Positions 1-5,887 of a stretch of DNA of 23,659 nt are shown here, piece by piece; positions within the stretch are counted from its first letter, which is position 1, and every line of letters starts with the position of its first letter. Position numbers and translations under genes: made by a program. The notes under the pieces were generated by a model. It saw only the letters and a list, made by a program, of their open reading frames with translations, did not search any database and was not told the origin of the DNA. The stretch is taken from NCBI GenBank assembly GCA_035279665.1, contig DATEHI010000089.1, positions 1 to 23,659 on the forward strand, read 5' to 3'. The stretch is from CF-13 sp035279665. GTDB lineage: Bacteria > Chloroflexota > Dormibacteria > CF-121.

Positions 1-47
1 GCCATGACCGCCTTGTACCGCTGCTCTCCCACGCTCAACTCCTTCAT
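1..47 (-). CDS. Transposase N-terminus (IS481-like), partial
   Basis: Reading leftwards from an ATG at 47, the fragment encodes MKELSVGEQRYKAVMA and continues past the left edge. This N-terminus (basic/acidic start followed by EQRY-AV) resembles the beginning of IS481-family DDE transposases, which continue with a helix-turn-helix for binding the element ends. Only about 15 residues are visible, so neither the helix-turn-helix nor the DDE catalytic triad can be checked, and it is unknown whether the gene is intact. Support comes from the array of repeats just upstream (57-143), as expected for transposase binding sites. The family assignment is from memory of similar N-termini and is tentative. 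Confidence 0.5.
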   Translation of the reverse strand, partial: MKELSVGEQRYKAVM

Positions 48-152
48 GCGTGGGAGTGTCAAGCATCAGCCGACACCGGTGTAAGGCATCAGCCGAAACT
101 GTGTCAACCATCAGCCGAACACGTTTTGTCGTGTATCAGCCGGATTCACACA
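1..152 (-). mobile_element. End of an IS481-like insertion sequence, cut by the left edge
   Basis: Four copies of a motif close to CATCAGCCGA lie at 64-73, 87-96, 109-118 and (degenerate, TATCAGCCGG) 134-143. Most are preceded by TGTCAA-like bases, and the spacing is about 22-26 bp. Read on the minus strand they lie directly upstream of a transposase-like start codon at 47. Arrays of short direct repeats at the ends are typical of IS elements whose transposase binds several sites. The outer end is probably near 145-152, where a TGT..-type terminus can be read on the minus strand, but the exact boundary and target duplication cannot be seen because the other end is outside the window. Confidence 0.6.
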
Positions 153-161
153 CTGAGGGTG

Positions 162-234
162 GGCCGACGGCCGGATTCGAACCGGCGACCCGCTGTTTAC
201 AAAACAGCTGCTCTGCCAGCTGAGCTACGTCGGC
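162..234 (-). tRNA. tRNA-Thr (anticodon TGT)
   Basis: A full cloverleaf folds on the minus strand: acceptor GCCGACG/CGTCGGC (228-234 with 163-169), D arm with GCTC/GAGC, anticodon stem GCTGT/ACAGC enclosing the loop TTTGTAA (anticodon TGT, reads ACA), a five-base variable loop, and T arm GCCGG-TTCGAAT-CCGGC. The bases after the acceptor read CCAC, so the discriminator is either C with no encoded CCA, or is missing before an encoded CCA. Both are unusual for tRNA-Thr. The gene lies about 10 bp from the end of the insertion sequence. Confidence 0.95.
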
Positions 235-244
235 GTGCGTTCCG

Positions 245-250
245 ATTATA
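245..250 (-). promoter_or_regulatory. -10 box for tRNA-Thr
   Basis: The minus strand reads a perfect TATAAT ending 10 bases before the tRNA 5' end. No convincing -35 element is visible 16-18 bases upstream (the region is GC-rich), so this rests on the -10 box and its position only. Confidence 0.45.
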
Positions 251-274
251 TGAGCGGGTCGCCGCCCCACCGGG

Positions 275-296
275 CCCTCCCCCGGCGGGGGGAGGG
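275..296 (-). terminator. Hairpin after the TPR protein gene (no U-tract)
   Basis: CCCTCCCCC (275-283) pairs perfectly with GGGGGAGGG (288-296) around the loop GGCG, only 5 bases beyond the minus-strand stop codon at 302. The position fits a transcription end or mRNA-stabilising hairpin, but no run of U follows it on the minus strand, so it is not a classical intrinsic terminator. Confidence 0.35.
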
Positions 297-301
297 ATTC
301 A

Positions 302-1456
302 TCAAGAGGTCGCGACCGTCGTGTGGGCCGGTTCCAACGGATTGACGGTCACCAGGTTCACGGGGAGGCTGTCATTCAGGAACGTCGTGACGAAGGTACT
401 CCGGGTCGGGTCCCACCAGGTGATCAGGTACTTCGGGCCGGGTGGGATGCCTCCAGGAATGGAAAAGTTGCCCTTGGCGTCGGTGGTCGCCTGGTAAATA
501 TGGCCGCCCGAATCGTCGTAGGTGTGGGCCTTCACGATCTTCCAGTGGCTGGCGATCCGCACCAGGCGGTTGGCCACCGGCGTCGGGTTCTGATCGCTCA
601 CGATCAGCAGGCCGGTTAGCGGCTGGTTCGCCTGCAGCGCGGCGTTCCCCTGCGTCGCCCAGCTGGTCGCGGGATATGTCGTCACCAGTTCGGTCATGGC
701 GTCGCGCGCCTGCTGGAATCGCATTTGCCCCACGAAGGCGATGCCTGCGTTGTACAACGTCTGCGGCAGCGACGAGGCCTGCGCCAACTTGGCGTCCGGG
801 CTGTCGGGGAATTCCTTGACGAGGTTCTCGTACCACATCAGCGCACTCGGGTAATCGATCGGCTGCTGCTGCAGGTACCACTTGGCGAAGCCGGCATAAG
901 CGGCTGCCAGCCCGGCGTTGGTCGAGGCCGTCAGGTTCCCGGTCGGATCGACGGCGGCGACCTGGCGGTATTTGTCGATTCCGGCCTGGAACTGGTTGCT
1001 CGCTACCAGGGACTGACCCCAAGCGTGGAAAAGGTCGGCGAGCGCCGCGTTTCCGCGGACGGCCCAGTCGGCGATGCCGCTCTTGATGGCCGCTCGAAGC
1101 TGGGTCTCGCTGTCTGCGAACTTGCCTTGCTGCGTGAGCTGGACGCCCCAGACGAAATGCGTTTGGGCGGTGCCGGCCTTCGCCCGGTCCGCGAGGTCGC
1201 CAAGCAGGAGCCGCGAGACCGGGTTCCCGGCCACCGACTGCGCCGTCCCGAATTGGCTCAGGGCCCGGCTATAAGCGCCATCCGCCTCCGAGGTCTGGGC
1301 CTGCGACAGCTGGTTGTTGGCGAACGCATAGGTCGCGCACGGAATGGCTATCAGCAGCAGGGCGATGCCGACCGGCAAGAGGAAGAGGCGGGTGCGGCGC
1401 GGTCGGCTGGCAGGCTGGTCCGGACCGGCCGGCGCGTATTGGGCTGCCTGGCTCAT
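302..1456 (-). CDS. Membrane-anchored TPR protein with C-terminal beta-sandwich domain
   Basis: The predicted product has 384 residues. A Pro/Arg-rich cytoplasmic tail (1-23) precedes one transmembrane helix (about 24-46, LFLLPVGIALLLIAIP). Residues about 50-275 are helical repeats of TPR type, with recurring A..G...-Q-G-F..A patterns such as QQGKFADSETQLRAAI and ASNQFQAGIDKYRQVA. The last ~105 residues (from about 278) resemble a carboxypeptidase regulatory-like (CarboxypepD_reg) fold: a VSDQNPTPVANRLVRI strand region, then TDAKGNFSIPGGIPPGPKYLI. It is probably an extracytoplasmic, membrane-tethered scaffold; partner unknown. I chose the ATG at 1456. The frame is open back to 1672, but the extra 72 residues overlap the neighbouring sulfurtransferase gene and its promoter and lack protein character. 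No clear Shine-Dalgarno is visible. It is transcribed divergently from the sulfurtransferase gene. Confidence 0.75.
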   Translation of the reverse strand: MSQAAQYAPAGPDQPASRPRRTRLFLLPVGIALLLIAIPCATYAFANNQLSQAQTSEADGAYSRALSQFGTAQSVAGNPVSRLLLGDLADRAKAGTAQTHFVWGVQLTQQGKFADSETQLRAAIKSGIADWAVRGNAALADLFHAWGQSLVASNQFQAGIDKYRQVAAVDPTGNLTASTNAGLAAAYAGFAKWYLQQQPIDYPSALMWYENLVKEFPDSPDAKLAQASSLPQTLYNAGIAFVGQMRFQQARDAMTELVTTYPATSWATQGNAALQANQPLTGLLIVSDQNPTPVANRLVRIASHWKIVKAHTYDDSGGHIYQATTDAKGNFSIPGGIPPGPKYLITWWDPTRSTFVTTFLNDSLPVNLVTVNPLEPAHTTVATS

Positions 1457-1477
1457 GCGACTGGGGCGAATAACGAG

Positions 1478-1507
1478 TTGACCTTCACGAGCCTGCGCCG
1501 GTACACT
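1478..1507 (+). promoter_or_regulatory. sigma70-type promoter of the sulfurtransferase gene
   Basis: TTGACC (1478-1483) is followed after 18 bases by TACACT (1502-1507). The predicted start near 1514 gives a leader of about 55 bases before the start codon at 1569. It lies in the divergent region between the TPR gene and the sulfurtransferase. Confidence 0.6.
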
Positions 1508-1568
1508 GATGGACCGGCATTGTTGAGTTTGTGAATCCAGTAAGTCAACTTTAAGGAGAAGAGGCAAT

Positions 1569-2438
1569 ATGGCCAAGTCCGCGACTGAGCTCAAGGAAAC
1601 TGAGTACGCGCATCCCGAAGTACTGGTCGACACGGCCTGGGTCGCTGAGCACGCCAACGACCCCAAGGTCAAGCTCGTCGAAGTCGACGTCGATACCTCG
1701 GCGTACGACAGTGGTCACGTCAACGGTGCGATCGGGCTCGACTGGCGCAAGGATCTGCAGGCGCGGCCGGTGCGCGACCTGCTGCCCAAGGCGGAGCTCG
1801 AGAAGCTCCTTTCCTCCAAGGGCATCAGCAACGAGGACACCATCGTCGTTTACGGCGACAACAACAACTGGTTTGCCGCGTGGTTCGTCTGGAATCTCAA
1901 GTACTACGGCCACAAGGACGCCCGGCTGATGAATGGCGGCCGGAAGAAATGGCAGGACGAGGGTCGCGAGCTTTCCAACAATGATCCGACCATCAAGCCG
2001 GCCAGCTATACGGCGGGCCAGCCGGACAGATCCATCCGGGCACTTCGCGACGAGGTCCTGGGCGACCTGGGCAAGGCCGGCGTGGCGCTGGTCGACGTCC
2101 GCTCCCCAAAGGAATATAGCGGTGAGCTGCTGGCGCCGGAGAATCTCCCGCAGGAAGGGGCGCAACGCGGCGGGCATATCCCGGGCGCGGCCAACATTCC
2201 CTGGGCGCAGGCGGTCCGCGAGGACGGCACCTTCAAGTCCGCGTCCGAATTGAAGGAGCTGTACGAGGCAAAGGGCGTGACCGCGGGCAAGGCGGTCATT
2301 GCGTATTGCCGGATCGGGGAGCGCTCCTCCCACACCTGGTTCGTCCTTCACTACTTGCTCGGCTATCCCAATGTCCGCAACTACGACGGTTCCTGGACCG
2401 AGTGGGGGAGCCTGATCGGCGCTCCCATCGAACGATAA
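1569..2438 (+). CDS. Thiosulfate sulfurtransferase (tandem rhodanese domains)
   Basis: The product has 289 residues, the usual size of a two-domain rhodanese. The N-terminal domain (about 15-125) is the non-catalytic copy with the typical HVNGAIGLDW and DTIVVYGDNNNWFAAW segments. The C-terminal domain (about 155-285) holds VRSPKEYSG, GHIPGAANIPW and the active-site loop CRIGERSS with the catalytic cysteine at residue 247. A CRxGxR-type loop points to thiosulfate rather than 3-mercaptopyruvate as sulfur donor (established for the family). The enzyme moves sulfane sulfur from thiosulfate to cyanide or another thiol acceptor, probably in the cytoplasm since no signal peptide is seen. A clear Shine-Dalgarno AAGGAG (1553-1558) fixes the ATG start. 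The gene has its own promoter and a strong terminator, so it is monocistronic. Confidence 0.93.
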   Translation: MAKSATELKETEYAHPEVLVDTAWVAEHANDPKVKLVEVDVDTSAYDSGHVNGAIGLDWRKDLQARPVRDLLPKAELEKLLSSKGISNEDTIVVYGDNNNWFAAWFVWNLKYYGHKDARLMNGGRKKWQDEGRELSNNDPTIKPASYTAGQPDRSIRALRDEVLGDLGKAGVALVDVRSPKEYSGELLAPENLPQEGAQRGGHIPGAANIPWAQAVREDGTFKSASELKELYEAKGVTAGKAVIAYCRIGERSSHTWFVLHYLLGYPNVRNYDGSWTEWGSLIGAPIER

Positions 2439-2462
2439 GACTCGCCTAAAACGCACCGCAAG

Positions 2463-2494
2463 AAGTCACGGCCGAATGACGGTCGTGACTTTTT
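2463..2494 (+). terminator. Intrinsic terminator of the sulfurtransferase gene
   Basis: AAGTCACGGCCG (2463-2474) pairs with CGGTCGTGACTT (2480-2491) over 12 bp with one G-U pair and the loop AATGA, followed by a run of five T (2490-2494). It starts 24 bases after the stop codon. Confidence 0.92.
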
Positions 2495-2613
2495 GCCACA
2501 TGGCGTGACCTCGCGAGCGGTGTAGCGTTATGGGATCGGCGAGAGCGGGTGGCCGGCTTCCTTAGGAGGGGTGCCGTCCCGGACGCTGCCTGACAAAAGA
2601 GGGGTGTCGGTCG

Positions 2614-3993
2614 GTGAGGGGTTTGCGACGTTTGGTCTTCGTTCTCGTCGTCGGCGGACTGCTGGCGGCCGTCCCCCTGTCTGCGGTTGCCAGCGAAAAC
2701 CTCCTCGCGAGTAACGTCCAGCGGGCGGAGGTTGGCTTCAACCAGGCGCTGGCGGACGCGATCCGCAGAGGATTGGATACGGGTGCGGTCGACACGCTGA
2801 CGTGGCGGTTCACCCAGGTCCAGGCGATCAAGGCGTCGTCCTGGTGGCAGATGCCGATCACCGATCACCGCAAGCTCGACGCACTCAATCAACTGGACGC
2901 CGACCTGCACGCGCTCTACGAGAAGCAGGTCGCTGAGACCAGGGATACGCTGGATCGCCAGCTTCACCGCTGGAACGCCATGTTGGCCGAGGCGCAGAGC
3001 GCCGGCGTCTCGGTCGATGGCCTCGAGGCGAACTCCGCGCAGTTCTCGAAGGTGGGCGCCGAGGCTACCACGCCAAATCAACTGCTCGCGCTCGCCTCTG
3101 TCTTGAGTCAACAGTACTGGATCCTCGACGGGCGGCTGGCGGCCTTCCGGACGGCCCGCGCTCAGGTGGACGCAGCGATCGAGTCCGCCAGCTCTCTCGT
3201 GGCGAACGCCACCCAGTACCCGCAGCTGAGCCTTGCCGCCTTCAACACGCAGATCAGCGACGCGAAAACGGCGCTGGCATCGGTGCATAGCGCCGACGCC
3301 TTCGCACCGATCCTGGCGCAGGTCCAGCAAACGGCAGTCGGCGTCCAGGGGTTGCTCGATTCGCGCACCGCCGCCTTCAACCAGTTGGCGGACACGCGGT
3401 CGACACTTGCCTCCGCGCAGTCGATCGGGGCGGCACTCGGCAACCACCCGGGCACGATCAACTATCTGGCCGGGCAGCTTTCGGGAGCCGCCGATCAGGT
3501 CACGTTCCAATCGATTGCGGGTCAGCTCTATCAGGAGAAGCAGTCTCTGGCCAGCGCCATCTACCTCAAACAGCAGGTCCCAATCTCCTACAACGCCGGC
3601 GTCGGCAAGGTGATCGTGGTCTCCCTGTCCCGGCAGGTGCTCACCGCCTTCCAGGATGGCAATGCAGTCCTCACCACCTTCGTCGCGACGGGCCGCCCCC
3701 AGCTGCCGACCCCGCCGGGTGTCTACCGCATCTTCGCCCGGTATTCGCCCTACAAGATGATCTCGCCCTGGCCCTACGGCAGCCCCTGGTGGTACCCGCC
3801 GTCCTGGACCAACTGGGCCATGGAGTTCATCGGCGGCGGATACTTCATCCACGACGCCCCCTGGCGCTCCTGGTACGGTCCCGGCTCCAACCTCTATAAC
3901 GGCACCCATGGTTGCGTGAACGTGCCTTACAGTCCCATGGCCACGCTGTGGAACTGGGCGCCCAATGGCACAACCGTCGTCGTCCAGTACTAG
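2614..3993 (+). CDS. Exported L,D-transpeptidase (YkuD domain)
   Basis: The product has 459 residues. An N-terminal signal peptide (basic RGLRR, hydrophobic core, then AVAS) suggests export, with cleavage near residues 27-29. Residues about 30-325 are Ala/Gln-rich, predicted helical and without a recognised domain. The C-terminal YkuD domain (about 330-459) starts with KVIVVSLSRQVLTAFQDGN and carries the catalytic motif THGCVNVP, with His432 and Cys434 and a second conserved His at 413. Enzymes of this family make or exchange 3-3 peptide cross-links in peptidoglycan, or attach proteins to it. A Trp/Tyr/Pro-rich segment (about 385-420) lies just before the active site. The start is GTG, with the purine-rich sequence AGAGGGG about 9-10 bases upstream. 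It is bounded by the sulfurtransferase terminator and its own terminator. Confidence 0.92.
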   Translation: MRGLRRLVFVLVVGGLLAAVPLSAVASENLLASNVQRAEVGFNQALADAIRRGLDTGAVDTLTWRFTQVQAIKASSWWQMPITDHRKLDALNQLDADLHALYEKQVAETRDTLDRQLHRWNAMLAEAQSAGVSVDGLEANSAQFSKVGAEATTPNQLLALASVLSQQYWILDGRLAAFRTARAQVDAAIESASSLVANATQYPQLSLAAFNTQISDAKTALASVHSADAFAPILAQVQQTAVGVQGLLDSRTAAFNQLADTRSTLASAQSIGAALGNHPGTINYLAGQLSGAADQVTFQSIAGQLYQEKQSLASAIYLKQQVPISYNAGVGKVIVVSLSRQVLTAFQDGNAVLTTFVATGRPQLPTPPGVYRIFARYSPYKMISPWPYGSPWWYPPSWTNWAMEFIGGGYFIHDAPWRSWYGPGSNLYNGTHGCVNVPYSPMATLWNWAPNGTTVVVQY

Positions 3994-4017
3994 CGACCGA
4001 TACCTTACTTATATAAG

Positions 4018-4048
4018 GCGGGGGCCGGCGCGCCCCCGCTTCGGTTTT
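4018..4048 (+). terminator. Intrinsic terminator of the L,D-transpeptidase gene
   Basis: GCGGGGGC (4018-4025) pairs perfectly with GCCCCCGC (4032-4039) around a six-base loop, followed by TTCGGTTTT. It begins 25 bases after the stop codon. Confidence 0.85.
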
Positions 4049-4062
4049 AGGCGATGACGTCA

Positions 4063-4091
4063 TTGACGATGGCCCCAAACTCTGCTATGAT
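4063..4091 (+). promoter_or_regulatory. Strong extended -10 promoter of the rpmG-secE-nusG operon
   Basis: TTGACG (4063-4068), a 17-base spacer and TATGAT (4086-4091), preceded by the extended -10 element TGC (4083-4085). Expected transcription start is near 4097-4099. The spacing is ideal and both boxes are one base from consensus. Confidence 0.82.
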
Positions 4092-4100
4092 TTGAACTCG

Positions 4101-4124
4101 CCTAGCAGTTGCTAGGTCTTTTTT
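4101..4124 (+). promoter_or_regulatory. Terminator-like hairpin at the very start of the rpmG leader
   Basis: CCTAGC (4101-4106) pairs with GCTAGG (4111-4116) around AGTT, followed by TCTTTTTT (4117-4124). It has the form of a short intrinsic terminator but begins only about 3-5 bases after the predicted transcription start. It could attenuate transcription or cap the 5' end of the mRNA. Confidence 0.55.
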
Positions 4125-4156
4125 GTGTCTGGAGCCTTTCATCCCCTGGAGATTCA

Positions 4157-4315
4157 ATGCCTGCCTTAGCGTCGATCATCACCCTGCAGTGTCAGACCTG
4201 TAAGGAGCGCAACTACACCACCGTCAAGAACAAGAAGAACGACCCCGACCGGCTCGAGGTCAAGAAGTTCTGCCCGCGGTGCCGCAAGCATACGGCCCAC
4301 CGGGAAACCAAGTAG
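4157..4315 (+). CDS. rpmG: 50S ribosomal protein bL33
   Basis: The 52-residue product is a normal-length bL33. It keeps both zinc-binding CxxC pairs (Cys12/Cys15 in CQTCKERN and Cys39/Cys42 in CPRCRKH), so it is the zinc-binding (C+) form rather than the cysteine-free paralogue made under zinc limitation in some bacteria. The ATG at 4157 was chosen because it is preceded by GGAG (4148-4151) and gives the conserved N-terminus. A longer in-frame start at 4109 would run through the leader hairpin. It is the first gene after the strong promoter at 4063-4091 and is followed by tRNA-Trp and secE, a linkage common in bacteria. Confidence 0.96.
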   Translation: MPALASIITLQCQTCKERNYTTVKNKKNDPDRLEVKKFCPRCRKHTAHRETK

Positions 4316-4332
4316 CGTGGCAGCAACCTTCT

Positions 4333-4338
4333 TATACT
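4333..4338 (+). promoter_or_regulatory. Candidate -10 box before tRNA-Trp
   Basis: TATACT ends 18 bases before the tRNA 5' end, in the short gap after rpmG. No recognisable -35 box is present, so the tRNA may simply be processed from the rpmG transcript. Confidence 0.3.
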
Positions 4339-4356
4339 GTTGGCGCCGACCGGCAC

Positions 4357-4432
4357 AGGGGTGTAGCTCAGTTGGTAGAGCAGCGGTCTCCAAAACCGCG
4401 GGTCGGGCGTTCGAGTCGCTCCACCCCTGCCA
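4357..4432 (+). tRNA. tRNA-Trp (anticodon CCA)
   Basis: The cloverleaf is complete: acceptor AGGGGTG/CACCCCT (4357-4363 with 4422-4428), D arm GCTC/GAGC, anticodon stem GCGGT/ACCGC with loop CTCCAAA (anticodon CCA at 4390-4392), T arm with GTTCGAGTC, discriminator G at 4429 and an encoded CCA tail (4430-4432). It lies between rpmG and secE and is probably co-transcribed with them. Confidence 0.97.
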
Positions 4433-4450
4433 GACTCAGGTATAACTACC

Positions 4451-4711
4451 ATGGCCAAAGCTGTTCCGACCGAACCAAGGGCGAATAGAGTGCAACGCAC
4501 CACAACTCCCGCACCGCGCCGGGGTATCATCCGGAACTTCGAGGACATCCTCAGCGAGCTCCGCAAGGTGATCTGGCCTAGCTGGGGCGAGCTCCGCACG
4601 ATGACGTTTGTCGTGATCGTGACGGTGGTAGTGGTGTCCCTGATGCTTGGACTGATCGACTACGTGTTAACGCAAACGCTCGTAAAACTGGAGTTCCCCA
4701 AAGTTGGCTGA
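4451..4711 (+). CDS. secE: Preprotein translocase subunit SecE
   Basis: The 86-residue product is a short single-helix SecE as in Gram-positive and related bacteria. An Ala/Arg/Pro-rich cytoplasmic tail (1-30) leads into the conserved amphipathic helix ILSELRKVIWPSWGELR (about 34-50), followed by one transmembrane helix (about 53-75, FVVIVTVVVVSLMLGLIDYVL). SecE clamps the SecY channel of the Sec translocon in the inner membrane. The upstream Shine-Dalgarno is weak; ATG 4451 is the first start after the tRNA and gives the expected length. The stop overlaps the TTG start of nusG by 8 bases, so translation is probably coupled. Confidence 0.94.
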   Translation: MAKAVPTEPRANRVQRTTTPAPRRGIIRNFEDILSELRKVIWPSWGELRTMTFVVIVTVVVVSLMLGLIDYVLTQTLVKLEFPKVG

Positions 4712-5459
4712 GGCAGAGTTGAACGGCAAAACGCAAGAGGCGCAAGGCACGCCCGCGCCGGCAAAGCCGCGCGGTCGCCGCCCCGCCCCCAAAGAAGCTG
4801 CTGAAGCCGGCCGCATCTGGACCGGCGAGCGAGTGTCGGTCGGCGAAGGCCATCCGGCCCCGCCCGAAACCCCGTCGTCGCCGCCGGTCGCCGTTGTTCC
4901 GGCGGGCGAGGCCAAGCCGGTCCCCGCCGAAGGGGAGCCGCACTGGTACGTCGTCCATGCCTATTCCGGTCACGAAGAGAAGGTGCGCAACAACCTGATG
5001 AAGCGCGTCGACTCGATGGACATGCACGACCGGATCTTCGAGGTGCTCGTCCCCACCGAAGACGTCATCGAGATCAAAGACGGCCAGCGCCGTCACGTCG
5101 CCAAGCGAACCTTCCCCGGCTACATCCTGGTCAACATGATCATGTCGGACGAGTCCTGGTACGTGGTGCGGAACACGCCCGGCGTGACCAGCTTCGTCGG
5201 CTCCGGCAACAAGCCGGTGCCGCTGCAGGAGAAGGAGATCAAGTCGATCCAGAAGCAGATCAAGGCGGAAGCGCCCAAGGTGCGCGTCGAGTACCAGGTG
5301 GGCGAGAACGTGCGCGTCATCGATGGACCGTTCTCGGACTTCCACGGCAAGGTCGATGAGATCAACGCCGACAAGGGCAAGCTCAAGGTGCTGGTGAACA
5401 TGTTCGGCCGGGAGACACCGGTCGAGCTGGACCTCCTCCAGGTGGAGCGGTTGAAGTAA
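4704..5459 (+). CDS. nusG: Transcription termination/antitermination factor NusG
   Basis: The product has 251 residues, longer than the usual ~180 because of an Ala/Pro/Arg-rich, probably disordered N-terminal extension (1-78). The NGN domain follows (about 80-185, starting HWYVVHAYSGHEEKV and including RTFPGYILVNM and NTPGVTSFVG). After a linker comes the KOW domain (about 200-251, GENVRVIDGPFSDFHGKV...MFGRETPVELDLLQVERL). NusG binds the RNA polymerase clamp and links it to ribosomes or Rho. The TTG start at 4704 has TGGAG about 10 bases upstream; a second in-frame TTG at 4719 is possible. The last base of the stop codon is the first base of the rplK start (TAATG). N-terminal extensions of this type are common in high-GC Gram-positive-like bacteria. 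Confidence 0.95.
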   Translation: MAEAELNGKTQEAQGTPAPAKPRGRRPAPKEAAEAGRIWTGERVSVGEGHPAPPETPSSPPVAVVPAGEAKPVPAEGEPHWYVVHAYSGHEEKVRNNLMKRVDSMDMHDRIFEVLVPTEDVIEIKDGQRRHVAKRTFPGYILVNMIMSDESWYVVRNTPGVTSFVGSGNKPVPLQEKEIKSIQKQIKAEAPKVRVEYQVGENVRVIDGPFSDFHGKVDEINADKGKLKVLVNMFGRETPVELDLLQVERLK

Positions 5460-5887
5460 TGGCAAAGAAGAAAGTAAAGGCGATGGTCAAGATCCAGATG
5501 GAGGCGGGCAAGGCCACGCCCGCGCCGCCGGTGGGCACCGCGCTCGGCCCGCACGGCGTCAACATCATGGAGTTCGTCAAGACCTATAACGACCGCACCG
5601 CGTCGATGGCCGGCCAGGTGATCCCGGTCGAGATCACCATCTTCGAGGACCGCACCTTCACCTTCGTGACCAAGACCCCACCCGCCGCAGCCCTGTTGAA
5701 GAAAGCGGCCGGTGTGGAGAAGGGCTCAGCCAAGCCGAACAAGGAGAAGGTCGGCAAGGTGAGCAAGCAGCAGGTCCGCGAGATCGCGCAGCTCAAGCTG
5801 AAAGACCTCAACGCCTACGACGTGGAGGCGGCGATGAAGATGATCGAGGGGACGGCGCGATCACTTGGCATCGAGGTGTCTGCCTGA
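5459..5887 (+). CDS. rplK: 50S ribosomal protein uL11
   Basis: The 142-residue product has normal length. It shows the conserved N-terminal KIQMEAGKATPAPPVGTALG segment and GVNIMEFVKTYND, and a C-terminal rRNA-binding domain ending MKMIEGTARSLGIEV. uL11 binds the GTPase-associated region of 23S rRNA together with L10/L12. The gene overlaps nusG by one base upstream and rplA by one base downstream (TGATG), which points to tight translational coupling across nusG-rplK-rplA. Confidence 0.98.
   Translation: MAKKKVKAMVKIQMEAGKATPAPPVGTALGPHGVNIMEFVKTYNDRTASMAGQVIPVEITIFEDRTFTFVTKTPPAAALLKKAAGVEKGSAKPNKEKVGKVSKQQVREIAQLKLKDLNAYDVEAAMKMIEGTARSLGIEVSA

Noticed and set aside
57..143. CRISPR-like array at the left edge
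   Set aside because: The conserved unit is only about 10-17 bp with 22-26 bp periodicity and degenerate outer copy, with no unique spacers of constant length; it fits transposase-binding repeats better.
1457..1672. N-terminal extension of the TPR protein by 72 codons
   Set aside because: It would overlap the promoter and first 104 bases of the sulfurtransferase gene and shows no protein character; the ATG at 1456 directly precedes a normal membrane-anchor N-terminus.
2561..2573. TTAGGAGGG with GTG at 2571 as the true start of the L,D-transpeptidase
   Set aside because: The purine run touches the GTG with no spacer and that frame is not the one encoding the signal peptide and catalytic domain.
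2446..3909. Long minus-strand open frame opposite the L,D-transpeptidase
   Set aside because: A mirror frame caused by high third-position GC; the encoded sequence is Arg/Gly/Val-rich without domains, while the plus strand encodes a clear enzyme. The same applies to long frames opposite rplA, rplJ-corA, rpoB (11245-13086, 13243-14763) and rpoC (16663-18468).
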